Of a stretch of DNA of 64,000 nt, positions 45,950 through 55,982 are shown piece by piece. Origin of the DNA: Saccharomycopsis phalli (lineage: Eukaryota; Ascomycota; Saccharomycetes; Ascoideales; Saccharomycopsidaceae); NCBI GenBank assembly GCA_020342235.1, contig CP073213.1, positions 1,094,501 to 1,158,500 of the forward strand, in the 5' to 3' direction. Positions within the stretch are counted from its first letter, which is position 1; every line of letters begins with the position of its first letter. The notes beneath the pieces are model-generated. The model was given only the letters and a program-made list of their open reading frames with translations. It had not been told where the DNA came from and did not search any database. The position numbers were made by a program, and so were the translations under genes.

Positions 45950-47026
45950 ATGAACGTCCAAGCATTGTTCATCTCCTTGTCGGGGCTCTCTCTTGTGCTT
46001 TTAATTGTACCATTGATCGTCCAGTTCAAAAATGCACACAAGTTCCCATTTCTAAGTCTTTTTATATCGATAATCATCCAAATTATCCAGAACATTGTCA
46101 ACGGTTCTATCTGGGGCGGAGAAAACTTTAAAGAAAACTGGAGGCAAGGCATTGGCTATTGTGACATGATGGTGTACATCAACGACTCAGCAATGACTAG
46201 CATGGTGTGTTCCATTGCCGGGATTCTATTTTTCTTGTTCAGCACCTTGAGTGCCAGTCTGTTTCTAAGCTATGGTGCCGTGAAAAGAAACGTCGTCTAT
46301 GCGCTCATTTGTCTTGTGAGTCCGGTGTTTATCATGAGCCTTACGTTCATGCTGAGAAGCCATCGATTTGCGCTATTCCGGTATGACGGATGTACCTCGG
46401 TACTAAACACCAACATTGTCAGCTTCTTGTTGATCTGTGGGATTCCCTTGGTGTGGGTACTTATCGACATTGTTCTCTCAGTGATGACTCTTGTGATCTT
46501 CTTCAAGCGGCGGCAGGACGCCAAGGACATATTCAAGACCACAAACAGCGGGCTTAGCATCAGCAAATTCGCACGGACCTTGGTGTTTTGCGTGGTTATA
46601 ATCTTGCTTGAGATCCCGTTGGTTGCCGTTTACATCAACAACAACTCAGGGAAGTTTACAAGGTATAGTTTCAGCCGTATTCACAGCTCATATTTCCAGG
46701 GCGCGGTTCCTGTGTTTGAAATATCGCTGCCTACGCATACAAGATGGGTGTTTGTTGCGGTTGGGTACTTGGGATTTTTTATCTTTGGCTTGGGGAGTAA
46801 CAGTTTTGTTGTGTACAAGGCAATGCTTAGGTTTGTAGGGTTGGGGAAATTGGTTGAGAGTGGCAAGGCCGAGAAGCATAAGGATATGGAGATGAATACG
46901 GGGGTGTATGCAGAGGATGATATCTTTGAGGATGACGTCTTTGATGATTCTGATGAGGATGTAAAGTTTGGGGGGAAAGCTGGATCACGGGGCGTGAGTC
47001 AGTTGCCAGGGTACCGGTGTAAGTGA
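45950..47026 (+). CDS. STE3: STE3-type pheromone receptor (a-factor receptor)
   Basis: Seven-transmembrane GPCR expected to bind the lipopeptide mating pheromone and signal through the mating G protein. The 358 residues have seven hydrophobic segments in the first 300. Family motifs include the loop after TM1 (VQFKNAHKFPFLSLF), NIVNGSIWGGENFKENW with GIGYCDMMVYI, an intracellular loop KRRQDAKDIFKTTNSGLS with SKFARTL, and the TM7 region WVFVAVGYLGFFIFGLG. The cytoplasmic tail is short (about 65 residues) and ends in an acidic run (EDDIFEDDVFDDSDED), far shorter than in S. cerevisiae Ste3. No mating-type regulators are found nearby, so it is not within a mating-type locus here. Confidence 0.9.
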   Translation: MNVQALFISLSGLSLVLLIVPLIVQFKNAHKFPFLSLFISIIIQIIQNIVNGSIWGGENFKENWRQGIGYCDMMVYINDSAMTSMVCSIAGILFFLFSTLSASLFLSYGAVKRNVVYALICLVSPVFIMSLTFMLRSHRFALFRYDGCTSVLNTNIVSFLLICGIPLVWVLIDIVLSVMTLVIFFKRRQDAKDIFKTTNSGLSISKFARTLVFCVVIILLEIPLVAVYINNNSGKFTRYSFSRIHSSYFQGAVPVFEISLPTHTRWVFVAVGYLGFFIFGLGSNSFVVYKAMLRFVGLGKLVESGKAEKHKDMEMNTGVYAEDDIFEDDVFDDSDEDVKFGGKAGSRGVSQLPGYRCK

Positions 47027-48131
47027 GTACGGAATGTAACCAAATATTAGGACGAGGTGCAATGTAGAGAAAGTTTGGCCAATGCTTGGCATGTGGGCAG
47101 CGATTTATACAGTTGTGAGTATTGGATAAAGAATTAAAGGTATTGAGTTATGTTGTATAATTAAATGCATTGAGATGGCTGTATAATGGCATTGAGTTAT
47201 GCTGTAGAATTGGTGAAATGGCTGAGCCAAACTTTTGTAAAACGGGAATGGGCTTGGATAGACCGTTTTCATTTTACCGAGAGAATTAGTCTTTAAGTAT
47301 GTTCAGGGTTTGAATAGTCAAGGAATGATTCAATCATTTTACGACTGGTATTTTGGTTGTTGTGCTCCATACACCATTGTACAAGGTGAGGAATTTTAAA
47401 ATTTCAAGTGTCAAGATGAGAATTACATGAGAATTAGAAGTAACGAGTTGTAAAAGATGAGAATTACATGAATCACAAGCAATGAATAGTAAAAGATGAG
47501 ATTACAAGGTGAGAAATTTGCACAAAAAATAACACCATTTTACGACAGAAATTCCAATAAACCACTCGTTAAATTTATTCCAAAATCAATCCGCAAGTAG
47601 AGTTTATCGGCATGTGTCGGAAGATGATTACTTTGGCAAATAATGAGATTCAGCGGCCAACTTGTACAAGGCAATCTGACATTTACAACGCACCAAATCT
47701 ACGAACCAAAAAAGCTGCTCAGATTAAGGCGAATAGATTAAAAGTGCTAGATGAAGGTGATTAGATTAAAACTGTTAGATTAGGATGGTCAGAGTAAATT
47801 GCTAGAGTAAACTGGTAGTAAACCGCTAGTAACTGCTAGTAAACTGCTAAACAACAAATCAATCCAGATTACTACCCAATAGCTGCCAAGATTTTCAATA
47901 AAAATACCCATGACAGCAGTATTTCAGACATCTACAGCCCAAAACCATTGCAGTCGAGCCAGGTCTACCAAGACATTGGTACAAGCCTAGTGCATGAGCC
48001 CAGGCCTACCTGCATACTGGGGCATTTTCGGATTACCTCTGGCACCAATACCATTGGAGCAATCACAATCGACCCACTGCCCCAGGCCCATTCCACAAAC
48101 CACAACCGATTGTGGATTTGGCCGCGAGAAA
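47027..48131. other. Intergenic region between STE3 and the LST4-like gene
   Basis: Imperfect repeats of ATTGAGTTATGCTGTA (about 47135-47215) follow STE3. Later there are GATGAGAATTACATGA-type repeats (47415-47510) and GCTAGTAA units (47800-47850). The last part may be coding if the upstream LST4 start at 47994 is used. Confidence 0.5.
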
Positions 48132-50798
48132 ATGCTTGCGAATCTATTCAACAAAAACATCTCGTCGATGCCGCTCGAGTCGCCGTCGCAGTTCACAATG
48201 TCCCCTGTCTCCCTTCACAACAACATCGATCAAGACACCCTCAACCGGAAATTGAACAACGTGCCGCTCTTCGGCACCAACGACGTCTCTGGATTCAAGT
48301 TCGAGAAGGCCGACTTGCGCATCTTGGTCTTGGAGGATACGGGCAACCTTCTCTCGACGGATCGGTACTTTGTCTTGTATGACTCCGACAACGAGCGACT
48401 GCGCAGCAAAAGCAACCCGACAATCAACGTCTCGGCCCGGGTGAGGCAGCACGAGCCAGGGTCTGCCAACAAGGAGATCCGGAGTATTGCCCAGTACGTG
48501 TTTGGCTCGTCGTTCCAGGGCGAGTTGAAGCAGACTTCTCGGATCCACTGCCAGCCGCACGACCTCAATAACGACCTCAGGCACAAGACCTTGGTCGTAC
48601 GCACGTATCACTTTGACGCCAACTTCGAGGACAGTCTTTTGACCATGCAACGGCGGGCTTCTAGTGCGACTCCAGCCGCAGTACCATGCTACAAAGTCCC
48701 ATCAAACTACAAGACGGCGCCCGAGTTTTGCAAAAAGACCCGCCTGGCTCTGACAAAGTCCTCGTGGAATTCAGAGCCGTGCACCAAGATCGAGTACGAC
48801 TTCAGCTCGAAAAACAATACCCCAATTGGCATATGCATCATCCTCCCCTTCTCATGGCACGACGTGTCCCAGACGGTGGGAGTGAATCACCGCGAGTTTG
48901 AAAAGTGGCTCTGCGAGCTCCAGGACTTGACGCTAAAGTACTTGAAAAAGTACTACTACCTCCAGGTGGAAAACCGCGCCAAGTACAAGTCCCGGTACTT
49001 CAAGGTAGACAATCTTGCGCGGAACAAGATCCACTTCAACAAACTCATTCTCCAGGGCAACTTCGAGTCTGAAAAGGTGTTCCACAACTACTACTTGCGC
49101 ATCAACATCTTCCTCAACACGCCCCGCATCGTCTCGGGCATCCTCAACTTGGAACGCATCCTCAACTCAAACAGCCAGTTGAAGAGCCACTTGTGCAAGG
49201 AAATCCGCCACTGGTTGACGATCCACGAGTCCCTGGCGTCAAGCAGGTTTTTGGCCACCGTTTTGGCCATGGTGCACCCATTACGTCACCAGCTAGTCCG
49301 CACCCAGCCAGCAGACCGCAAAAACCAGATCATCCGCCTTGTGTTTTCCGCGCAGAACGACGTCGTGCTCCACAGCATTTTGTTTATTGTCAGCTGCTTC
49401 TTGCCCGACGTCGTGTTCAAGTATAGTGTCTTGGACGAGCCGCAGTTTTTGGCGTTGCAACACCACAAAAAAACCCAGGACGACGCCCAGCTCGACCCGG
49501 TTGAAAAGGACGAGAAGAGCTTCACGCCAAAGAAACCAGATCTCACAATTGAGCCGCACATTCTTTCGCACTCGCGTTCCGGAACCAGCATCAGACCGAC
49601 GCCGCTTTCGTTTGCTCCTCCGTCGCCGCTTGTTTCCAAGACCCGCGGCTTGGCCTTGTGTTCGCCAAAGGCCATTCCCGTGGCGCTGACAAACACATTT
49701 GACTGTGTGAGCGTCTATTCGTCGTCAGACACATCCAGTTTTGCCGACACTGACTTCCCGGTGCGGAGCGAGTCCATCAGCTCGTTCAACGGACAAAGAG
49801 GCAACTCCGGAAGCTCGTCGTACATCAACGAGGACTCCAAGAAGCTTATCAAGACGTTCAGCGTCGCAGATTTGACCCTGAAGAGTATACGTGCGCCCCA
49901 GAACCGGCCGTTTGAGTTTCTCAAACGGTCCTCGACTACAATCACCAAGATCAACAGCAAACCACACGCTACAAAGCACTCCAACCGGCTAGTGTTGGTG
50001 AAAAATAAGCACCGCTTCAAAGATTACATCAGAAAGGTCATGCTCGACAGCCATATTGACACCACATACGACCCGTCCACAAAAGGGGTCCAAGTGCTGG
50101 CAAATGTCTTGTTTGACGAGTTTGATAACGCGTTCCACCACTCGCAAGATCAGAACGAGTTCCCAGTAAGTGACTACAGTACTGGCGAAAATGACTATGG
50201 CAAAATCGTAATTCCCTCAGTGCCAATCACCCTTCCGCCGATTGTCGGCATTTCCCCGGAGTTCATACCTGAATTCACCGTCCAAGCAGTGAAGAAGGAC
50301 GAGGGCTTGAAGCCGCAGATCTTCAATGCAATGAAGCAGGACTTGTTCCACAACTTGTATATCGACAAATGCGTCAAGTCGCGCCTGGAAGAAGCGTACT
50401 CCATTTCCCGCACGCTCTACATCAATACCACGCTGCGTGAGATCAACGACTTTGAGATTGTCTTGAAGCCATTGAGCCGGGAAATTGCAGGACCGGTGGA
50501 TATTCCAAGTGACGGATTCCGATATTCGTCGGTGTTCAGTCTGTCGAGTTCAACGTCACCTGCATCTTCCCACTCGAGCTCACCAATAGCGTCTTCGCTA
50601 TTGGGAATCTTTGATTTCAACAACAACTACTTGACCAACAACAACCCCTTTAAGTTTGAGGGCAACGACTTTGTGCTTCAAGGCAATAGGATTGTCGATT
50701 CGCAAGGCAGGTTGTTGAGCAAAGGGGTGCTACAGAGTATCCTTGATATGGAGCAGATATTGAACAATTTGGCAAGTCTACACGACGTGGAAGAGTAG
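48132..50798 (+). CDS. LST4: Lst4-like folliculin-interacting protein
   Basis: Large protein of 888 residues that I assign to the Lst4/FNIP family, which with Lst7 (folliculin) forms a vacuolar GTPase-activating complex for Rag GTPases in TORC1 amino-acid signalling. Supporting features are the N-terminal longin-like start FKFEKADLRILVLEDTGN, the FNIP-type segment SSFQGELKQTSRIHCQPHDL, and a DENN-like middle part (CIILPFSWHDVSQTVG, HFNKLILQGNFESEKV, FSAQNDVVLHSILFIVSCFL). A Ser-rich linker (residues 470-640) and a conserved C-terminal end (DNRIVDSQGRLLSKGV-like) follow. An upstream in-frame ATG at 47994 adds 46 poorly conserved residues; I prefer MLANLFNKN at 48132. The assignment rests on motif memory. 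Confidence 0.65.
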   Translation: MLANLFNKNISSMPLESPSQFTMSPVSLHNNIDQDTLNRKLNNVPLFGTNDVSGFKFEKADLRILVLEDTGNLLSTDRYFVLYDSDNERLRSKSNPTINVSARVRQHEPGSANKEIRSIAQYVFGSSFQGELKQTSRIHCQPHDLNNDLRHKTLVVRTYHFDANFEDSLLTMQRRASSATPAAVPCYKVPSNYKTAPEFCKKTRLALTKSSWNSEPCTKIEYDFSSKNNTPIGICIILPFSWHDVSQTVGVNHREFEKWLCELQDLTLKYLKKYYYLQVENRAKYKSRYFKVDNLARNKIHFNKLILQGNFESEKVFHNYYLRINIFLNTPRIVSGILNLERILNSNSQLKSHLCKEIRHWLTIHESLASSRFLATVLAMVHPLRHQLVRTQPADRKNQIIRLVFSAQNDVVLHSILFIVSCFLPDVVFKYSVLDEPQFLALQHHKKTQDDAQLDPVEKDEKSFTPKKPDLTIEPHILSHSRSGTSIRPTPLSFAPPSPLVSKTRGLALCSPKAIPVALTNTFDCVSVYSSSDTSSFADTDFPVRSESISSFNGQRGNSGSSSYINEDSKKLIKTFSVADLTLKSIRAPQNRPFEFLKRSSTTITKINSKPHATKHSNRLVLVKNKHRFKDYIRKVMLDSHIDTTYDPSTKGVQVLANVLFDEFDNAFHHSQDQNEFPVSDYSTGENDYGKIVIPSVPITLPPIVGISPEFIPEFTVQAVKKDEGLKPQIFNAMKQDLFHNLYIDKCVKSRLEEAYSISRTLYINTTLREINDFEIVLKPLSREIAGPVDIPSDGFRYSSVFSLSSSTSPASSHSSSPIASSLLGIFDFNNNYLTNNNPFKFEGNDFVLQGNRIVDSQGRLLSKGVLQSILDMEQILNNLASLHDVEE

Positions 50799-52216
50799 TC
50801 ATTTGGAATCTAGTGATGGAAAACTAGGGGTTGGTATATTCCTTGTAGGAAGGAAAACATAACAGGTGGGCCAATATTTAGGTTATCTGCATCAGGTTGT
50901 GAGCAGCACAACCACCAGGCAGGAAGAAGCAAGCAGGAGGCGGGAGAATAACAATGTGAAGACAGGGGAAGACAAAGAAGGAAAGCAAAGAAGTAAAACA
51001 AAGAAAAAGAAAACAATAAAAAGGAAGCCGGTGCGTTGGATGGAAGACAGTTTTTGGTGAGTACCACTTCACAAAGGTACCTTACGGAAAAAAGCAATTT
51101 ACACGTACCAATACGCAATGCGATGCTACATGCACAGTGCCGTGGTAAGCACATTAACGTGACCAGTATATTGACGCGATAAGTAACTTGACGTGTCAAA
51201 TAAGCTTTTCATATACATCAAATGGCTCTTGGATTGTGAAAACTTCGTCCCAGAGCGAGACCAGCTTCATTCATTGCAAAATTGCTCAGCATGATATTGT
51301 CTATTTTGGCATTGCAAAGATCACAGCTGTTCATTGTCTCTATTGTGATACCAAAACAAAAATATGCTTGGATACTTGGATACAAAAACAGGTAGGCAAT
51401 GTACCTGATACAAAATGGAGCTTGTATGTATTGTATATTAAGGAGCCTGCAATATGCTATTTAATTGGCCAAACTGCATATTGTTGTTCTAAGTTATTTT
51501 TTAATAATCCTGCTTAATTAATAATGTGGTTCTGTTGCCACTGTCATTCAGTTTATTACGGATCGAATTCCATATGTAAAAGCTGCAGTCATGGGAAATG
51601 TGGGTACTGTCGGTGATGCATTTTAGCCTAAAATGGAGTCCCGACAGGAATTGCTGAGTATAGGAAGTACCAGTACTCAAATTATTGCAAAGTATTTTTA
51701 TAGCACTACGGAATTTATCATTAAATAGCTGCAAACATGATGACATTGCTTATTGGTCATTATTAATACACGCTGCCTTGCTGATTGCGTAAATAAATTA
51801 GCCTTGCACTGTACTTTGCCAAAAAGCCTTGAAGCATGACAAAAGAAATGACATGATAAACGTGACATTGAAAAAGAATGGACGAAAAGAAGATTTTGAG
51901 CAAAGCAAGCAGAAAAACCAAAAAGTAGGCCATGATTTTACAATACCGACGTAATTCTACGATGCAAAGAGATGACATCGTATTTTATAATCGTGAGTTA
52001 GTATTGACCAACATGGGTAATTCTACGATGTTGAAAGAATATTGAATTGTACAATCGGAGTAGGTAGTATTTTCATGAGTAGTTAGTATTTTCATGAGTA
52101 GTTAGTATTTTCATGAGTAGTTAGTATTTTCGCAGATTACTATTCTCTCGACTTCTATTCTCGACTACTATTCTACAATCACAGATAATGCCTAATATTC
52201 ACATGTCCGCTCCAGT
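50799..52216. other. 1.4-kb convergent spacer between LST4-like and GDA1 genes
   Basis: A purine-rich stretch (50920-51030), about 900 bp of AT-rich sequence without coding character, and a 19-bp array (52065-52131) before GDA1. A 109-codon frame at 51188-51517 has no similarity I recognise. Confidence 0.5.
52065..52131. repeat. 19-bp tandem units downstream of GDA1
   Basis: 3.5 near-perfect copies of TAGTATTTTCATGAGTAGT, 85 bp from the GDA1 stop codon. Confidence 0.95.
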
Positions 52217-54019
52217 CTATACCTCCTTGACTCTACATTTCCACCCCTTCTTTTCCAACAATGGCAAAGAGGCCCCCAAGCACCAGCCAAGTTCGTTCCC
52301 GGCAATCTTCTTTGCGGTTTTCAACTCCCGGTGCAATGGGATGTCGTAGCCGGTGTGCAACATAGCAACCATAAAGGACAAGTCCAAGCAGTAGAGTGGC
52401 TCGTTCTTCAACTCTTCAAGCGACCCGTCAATCGAGCCGAGCATTTTCTCCCAGAAACTGCCTCCGTTGCACACAATCTTGGCCAAATCAGCCATTTCCT
52501 CCAAGGTGAATGAGGATGGCATACCCAATGGGTTTGTGCGGTCGTAGAAGAAAGAGAAGATGTACAAGTCCGACGTAGCATGGAAGTTCTTGGTGAGCGA
52601 AGGCTGGTGCACTCCGTTGAACGAACAAGGTGCTTGTTTGCACTCCAAGTCCTTGTTCAAGACCTGTTCGGCCAAGAACCGGCACTGAGGCCCTGCAGGC
52701 GACTCTCCGCCAACAAAATCCACAATGTAGCTTTCGGTATCAGAGAACTTGACCTTGACGTTTTTGGCAGTGGTTCCTGGGGCAACGCAAGGCGACACCA
52801 ACTCCACGGAAGCGACTTTTTCGCCCTTTGCCGCTGGAACAAGCCCGGCAGGCTTGTTTGAGCTCTTCAAAAACGTCTCTACAATCAACTTGTTGATCTT
52901 GTTACGACCCTCCATCAACCCGTAGCCCAAGTGCGAGTACTGGTACAATTCAAAGTCACGTGACCCGAAGTCGAGGGAGTACTTGTGGTCGCCTTCCAAC
53001 AACTGTTCATTGACGGGGAATGTCGGCTCAAAGACAATTTGGGTAGATCCGCCACCCAAATCAAACACGGCCGCAGTAGAAAGCTTCTCCTTCGACCCAA
53101 TGTTCCCCATCAAGTAGTTGGCCGTGATCCAGGCGTACACCCCCTCATCTGCACCATCCATGATCGACACCCCGTCACCCTCTACAACCGCAAACGGCCA
53201 TTGCTGCTCGAGGTACTGTCTCACGTGACGCAATATGTTGTCGCTCTTTTCCTGGCCCAACATCCGGAGACCGGCAGTGGCTTTAACCGCAACTGGAGTG
53301 CATCCCTGGAGCTCTTTTGGAACGGTTTTCACAGCAAGCTGTAGAAGAGGGTCCAACGAATGCGCCGCGCCGTCAACGTCGGTGTCGAACGACGATAACC
53401 CGGGCTTGAGCATTTCAAATTCCTCGTGCAAGAGTTTTGGCGGCGAGTGGCAGACGTCAAACTCATACACGTGCACTCGGGACCCTGAGGACCCGGCGTC
53501 GATCATAACCACGTACTCGGACTTGGAATCGCACAAAGACGACGAGGATCCATGGTCTGGACGGGCGGAGTTTCCGGTGCTGTCGGACGAAATGGCCACA
53601 GTCTCACCGTCAGCTCCTTCCTTGGTGACTTTTTGCCCCTTGAAGCCGTCCTTTTGCTGTTCGCCCGTGGAAAATGCCTTGTCAGCGTGAACCTTTGGCT
53701 TGTCCTTTGTGTCTGACTTGCTGCCTGGGGATTGTGGATATGGTGGCTTTGGAGGCTCAGATTTAGGAACCTCGGCCTCGCTGGTAGCAGCTGACACTGT
53801 GGTTGTAGTGCTAGAAGGCTCTAACTCATCGTTTGATCCGCTGTCCATCAAGGTGTTTGCCAATTTGTCCTTGGCGGCCTGCAAAAACTGGGCATCGGAA
53901 AGCTGGTTATGGTAAGAAGGAGAACTGGAAGAAGTGAAGTAGAATAACGTTATGAAAACAAAGACACATATCGAGGCCAATAAGAACCGCGTGTTTCTGT
54001 TGCCTCCAAGACGAATCAT
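52217..54019 (-). CDS. GDA1: Golgi guanosine diphosphatase
   Basis: Type II Golgi membrane apyrase that converts GDP to GMP, allowing GMP to leave as GDP-mannose enters for glycosylation. The 600 residues begin with a short cytosolic tail and one transmembrane segment ([17 protein letters not shown], about residues 12-28). A Ser/Thr/Pro-rich stem of about 130 residues follows, longer than in S. cerevisiae. Apyrase conserved regions are all present: [60 protein letters not shown] and [14 protein letters not shown]. The ATG at 54019 is directly before the membrane anchor. The divergent ASK1 start is 117 bp away. Confidence 0.95.
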   Translation of the reverse strand: MIRLGGNRNTRFLLASICVFVFITLFYFTSSSSPSYHNQLSDAQFLQAAKDKLANTLMDSGSNDELEPSSTTTTVSAATSEAEVPKSEPPKPPYPQSPGSKSDTKDKPKVHADKAFSTGEQQKDGFKGQKVTKEGADGETVAISSDSTGNSARPDHGSSSSLCDSKSEYVVMIDAGSSGSRVHVYEFDVCHSPPKLLHEEFEMLKPGLSSFDTDVDGAAHSLDPLLQLAVKTVPKELQGCTPVAVKATAGLRMLGQEKSDNILRHVRQYLEQQWPFAVVEGDGVSIMDGADEGVYAWITANYLMGNIGSKEKLSTAAVFDLGGGSTQIVFEPTFPVNEQLLEGDHKYSLDFGSRDFELYQYSHLGYGLMEGRNKINKLIVETFLKSSNKPAGLVPAAKGEKVASVELVSPCVAPGTTAKNVKVKFSDTESYIVDFVGGESPAGPQCRFLAEQVLNKDLECKQAPCSFNGVHQPSLTKNFHATSDLYIFSFFYDRTNPLGMPSSFTLEEMADLAKIVCNGGSFWEKMLGSIDGSLEELKNEPLYCLDLSFMVAMLHTGYDIPLHRELKTAKKIAGNELGWCLGASLPLLEKKGWKCRVKEV

Positions 54020-54136
54020 GTTTAGACAACTTGAACGAAAAATTGTACATGAACCGTACACATGACACGTGCCACATCTAAGACACACGTGACATTGAGG
54101 GTTGTTTGCCAGGCTTTTGGACTGGGCACGTAGACA
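54020..54136. promoter_or_regulatory. Shared GDA1/ASK1 promoter with two CACGTG boxes
   Basis: The 117-bp divergent promoter contains CACGTG at 54066-54071 and 54086-54091, 20 bp apart (two helical turns). The second is in the form CACGTGAC. Confidence 0.5.
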
Positions 54137-55207
54137 ATGTCCAAGCGAAAGAGCATCTTTGATAGTGTCAAGGGACTGACGGTTTTGGAGAATTTGGATA
54201 GTAGCATCGACCAGGATATTCTCCAGGTTGAATCTATTGACCAGGAGATCTCCAAGACGTTGTCGAAGATCCACTACAACATCGACGCGTGCAACGGACT
54301 TATTAACCAGAAGTTGATTCCGATTCTCGTAAACTTCCAAGAGAATTCGCGCGAGATCAACCACAGTACGCGATTTCTCAAGAACTTGTTTGAAAACAGC
54401 TTGGACGTGAACATCCAGGTGCAAAAGAAGGACAAAGCACGGGACGACGCGAGTCTAAACACCGAGGAATTGGCCCAGAAAGTGAACATTTCCAACTCCG
54501 AAAGCAGTCTCTCCGAGTCTATTCTCATGGACACAAGCCACGGACACGTTTCGTTGGACATCAACCGCCTGTTGCGGAATTACAGGGACAAGAAGCACGA
54601 GGTGGAAGCGACGCCAAGTACAAAGCGGGAGATGGACATGCTCTTTGCGCACCGGTCAAAGGTCAATGACAGCACGACGCTTGATCTTGGATCGTCGATC
54701 ATCGAGCAAAATACCGGGACAATCACCCTCGACCAGAAGCGGAGCAACTACCTGATCCAGCTTCTGCCGCGAAAGAAGCAAAAGCAGAACCCTGTGACCC
54801 CGAAAAAGAGTCTGGATAACATCATTGACAAGCTTGGCTTGGACGATTCGCTTGACGACATGCCCAAGACCCCTGAGTTGACGTCAATGAAGTACTCGCC
54901 CATTGGGTCACGTGGCAACAAGAAGGACGAAAGTACGTTGGACATGCCCCAGCCGCCTAGTGGATTGGATATTGGTCATGAGACGAACCAGCTGTTTTTT
55001 AACAGTACTGCGTCGAGTATGCCGGTGATATCACCGCCGACGTCGTTTAAGTTTTCGTTGCCGAAGCTGAATATCCATTTGAAGCGGTCGCCGATTAAGA
55101 AGTTGGCTAGACGGTATACGCAGGATTATATTGATCGGGAGGTGGATGATGAGAGTATTAGTTTGATGGATCGTAGTGAAGAGAGGGAAGAGATGGAAGA
55201 GATGTGA
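54137..55207 (+). CDS. ASK1: DASH/Dam1 complex subunit Ask1
   Basis: Subunit of the outer-kinetochore DASH ring that couples chromosomes to spindle microtubules. The 356 residues carry the conserved Ask1 domain in the N-terminal 80: [20 protein letters not shown], then a helix with [18 protein letters not shown] and [15 protein letters not shown], equivalent to the LDQ-ITL-LQEID and FWK-FFE-S-NV blocks. The rest is Ser/Thr-rich with several possible Cdk sites (NPVTPKK, PKTPELT, KYSPIGS, KRSPIKK). Ask1 is a known Cdk1 target in S. cerevisiae. The stop codon (ATG TGA TGT GAT) is the first part of a GATGTGAT-type array. Confidence 0.85.
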   Translation: MSKRKSIFDSVKGLTVLENLDSSIDQDILQVESIDQEISKTLSKIHYNIDACNGLINQKLIPILVNFQENSREINHSTRFLKNLFENSLDVNIQVQKKDKARDDASLNTEELAQKVNISNSESSLSESILMDTSHGHVSLDINRLLRNYRDKKHEVEATPSTKREMDMLFAHRSKVNDSTTLDLGSSIIEQNTGTITLDQKRSNYLIQLLPRKKQKQNPVTPKKSLDNIIDKLGLDDSLDDMPKTPELTSMKYSPIGSRGNKKDESTLDMPQPPSGLDIGHETNQLFFNSTASSMPVISPPTSFKFSLPKLNIHLKRSPIKKLARRYTQDYIDREVDDESISLMDRSEEREEMEEM

Positions 55208-55300
55208 TGTGATAGGATGGTAAGATGGATGAGATAAGATGGATGATCAGATGTGATGTGATGTGATAATAGGATAGTGAGATGTGATATGACGGATGGA
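55200..55300. repeat. GATGTGAT-type array starting at the ASK1 stop codon
   Basis: Irregular units (GATGTGATGTGATAGG, AAGATGGATGA) start in the last ASK1 codons and run about 100 bp. Confidence 0.75.
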
Positions 55301-55434
55301 TGGGGATTTTAAAAGGTAGGTGAATATGAGATATCAAGACAGAAAATTTGCAAATCTCAGTTTTCAGTCACTTGTATACTATATAACGAAGTACATGCAA
55401 ACAATTATACATTGTACACCCAAATCTACATGTA

Positions 55435-55590
55435 TAGTAACTAGGGTAGGAGCGGACAAATTAGCTAAAATATATTCGCTCGACTATTCAAAGTCTGGCC
55501 ATGTATATTTGGAAAAAAGAGACACATTTTCTTTGCAAAAAGAGAATGAACTTGCTTGGCCATTGTCTTTTTACAGGTGGGACAAAAAAC
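55435..55590 (+). repeat. Dispersed repeat family B, most complete copy
   Basis: Blocks AACTAGGGTAGGAGCGG, TTAGCTAAAATATATTCGC, CTATTCAAAGTCTGGCC, AAAAAAGAGACACATTTTC and AACTTGCTTGGCCATTGTC. An open frame reads KLAKIYSLDYSKSGHVYLEK, alignable with translations of other copies. Confidence 0.7.
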
Positions 55591-55870
55591 AAGTTAGAAT
55601 GACAAGAAAAGAACGAAACAGTTTAGAAAAGAAATTAGAAACACGAGAAAAGAATAAAACCGTTTAGAAAAGAACAAAGATGTGTCAAGGGATGAGTTAT
55701 GGGAAGCACTCCTGTCATGAGAGAGACCTGTTGTGAAACAAATGGCAAGTCCATTCTCGTTTTACAGGTGAGCCAGAACGCAATTTAGAAGGACAAGAAA
55801 AGAACAAAGCAGTTTGGAAAAGAGCAAAGATGTGCCACGGGATGAGTTACGAGAAAGACGTCTGGAAGAA
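55570..55870. repeat. Imperfect tandem duplication of a purine-rich segment
   Basis: Two segments of about 130 bp share TTTTACAGGTG, GACAAGAAAAGAACRAARCAG, AAAGATGTG and GGGATGAGTTA. The second is followed by a third TTTTACAG at 55890. Confidence 0.7.
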
Positions 55871-55982
55871 ATGGCAAACCCGTTCCCGTTTTACAGAACG
55901 TAAATCACAAGTCAACCTTAGTACACGCAATCTACACATTTATGCAATAAACCAAACACATGTAATTCTATTGCAATCCACC

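Larger units (their letters stand above)
55208..55982. other. Convergent spacer between ASK1 and CIT3
   Basis: Contains the GATGTGAT array, the longest family-B repeat (55435-55590) and a tandem duplication of an A/G-rich segment (about 55570-55710 and 55745-55870). No gene is visible, although a 115-codon frame crosses the family-B copy. Confidence 0.6.

Noticed and set aside
51188-51517. A 109-codon frame between the LST4-like and GDA1 genes
   Set aside because: AT-rich, Cys/Ile/Tyr-heavy composition without recognisable motif; probably chance.
52217-54424. Extension of the GDA1 frame up to 54424
   Set aside because: It would overlap ASK1 coding sequence and place the membrane anchor far inside the protein. 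The ATG at 54019 sits directly before the anchor.
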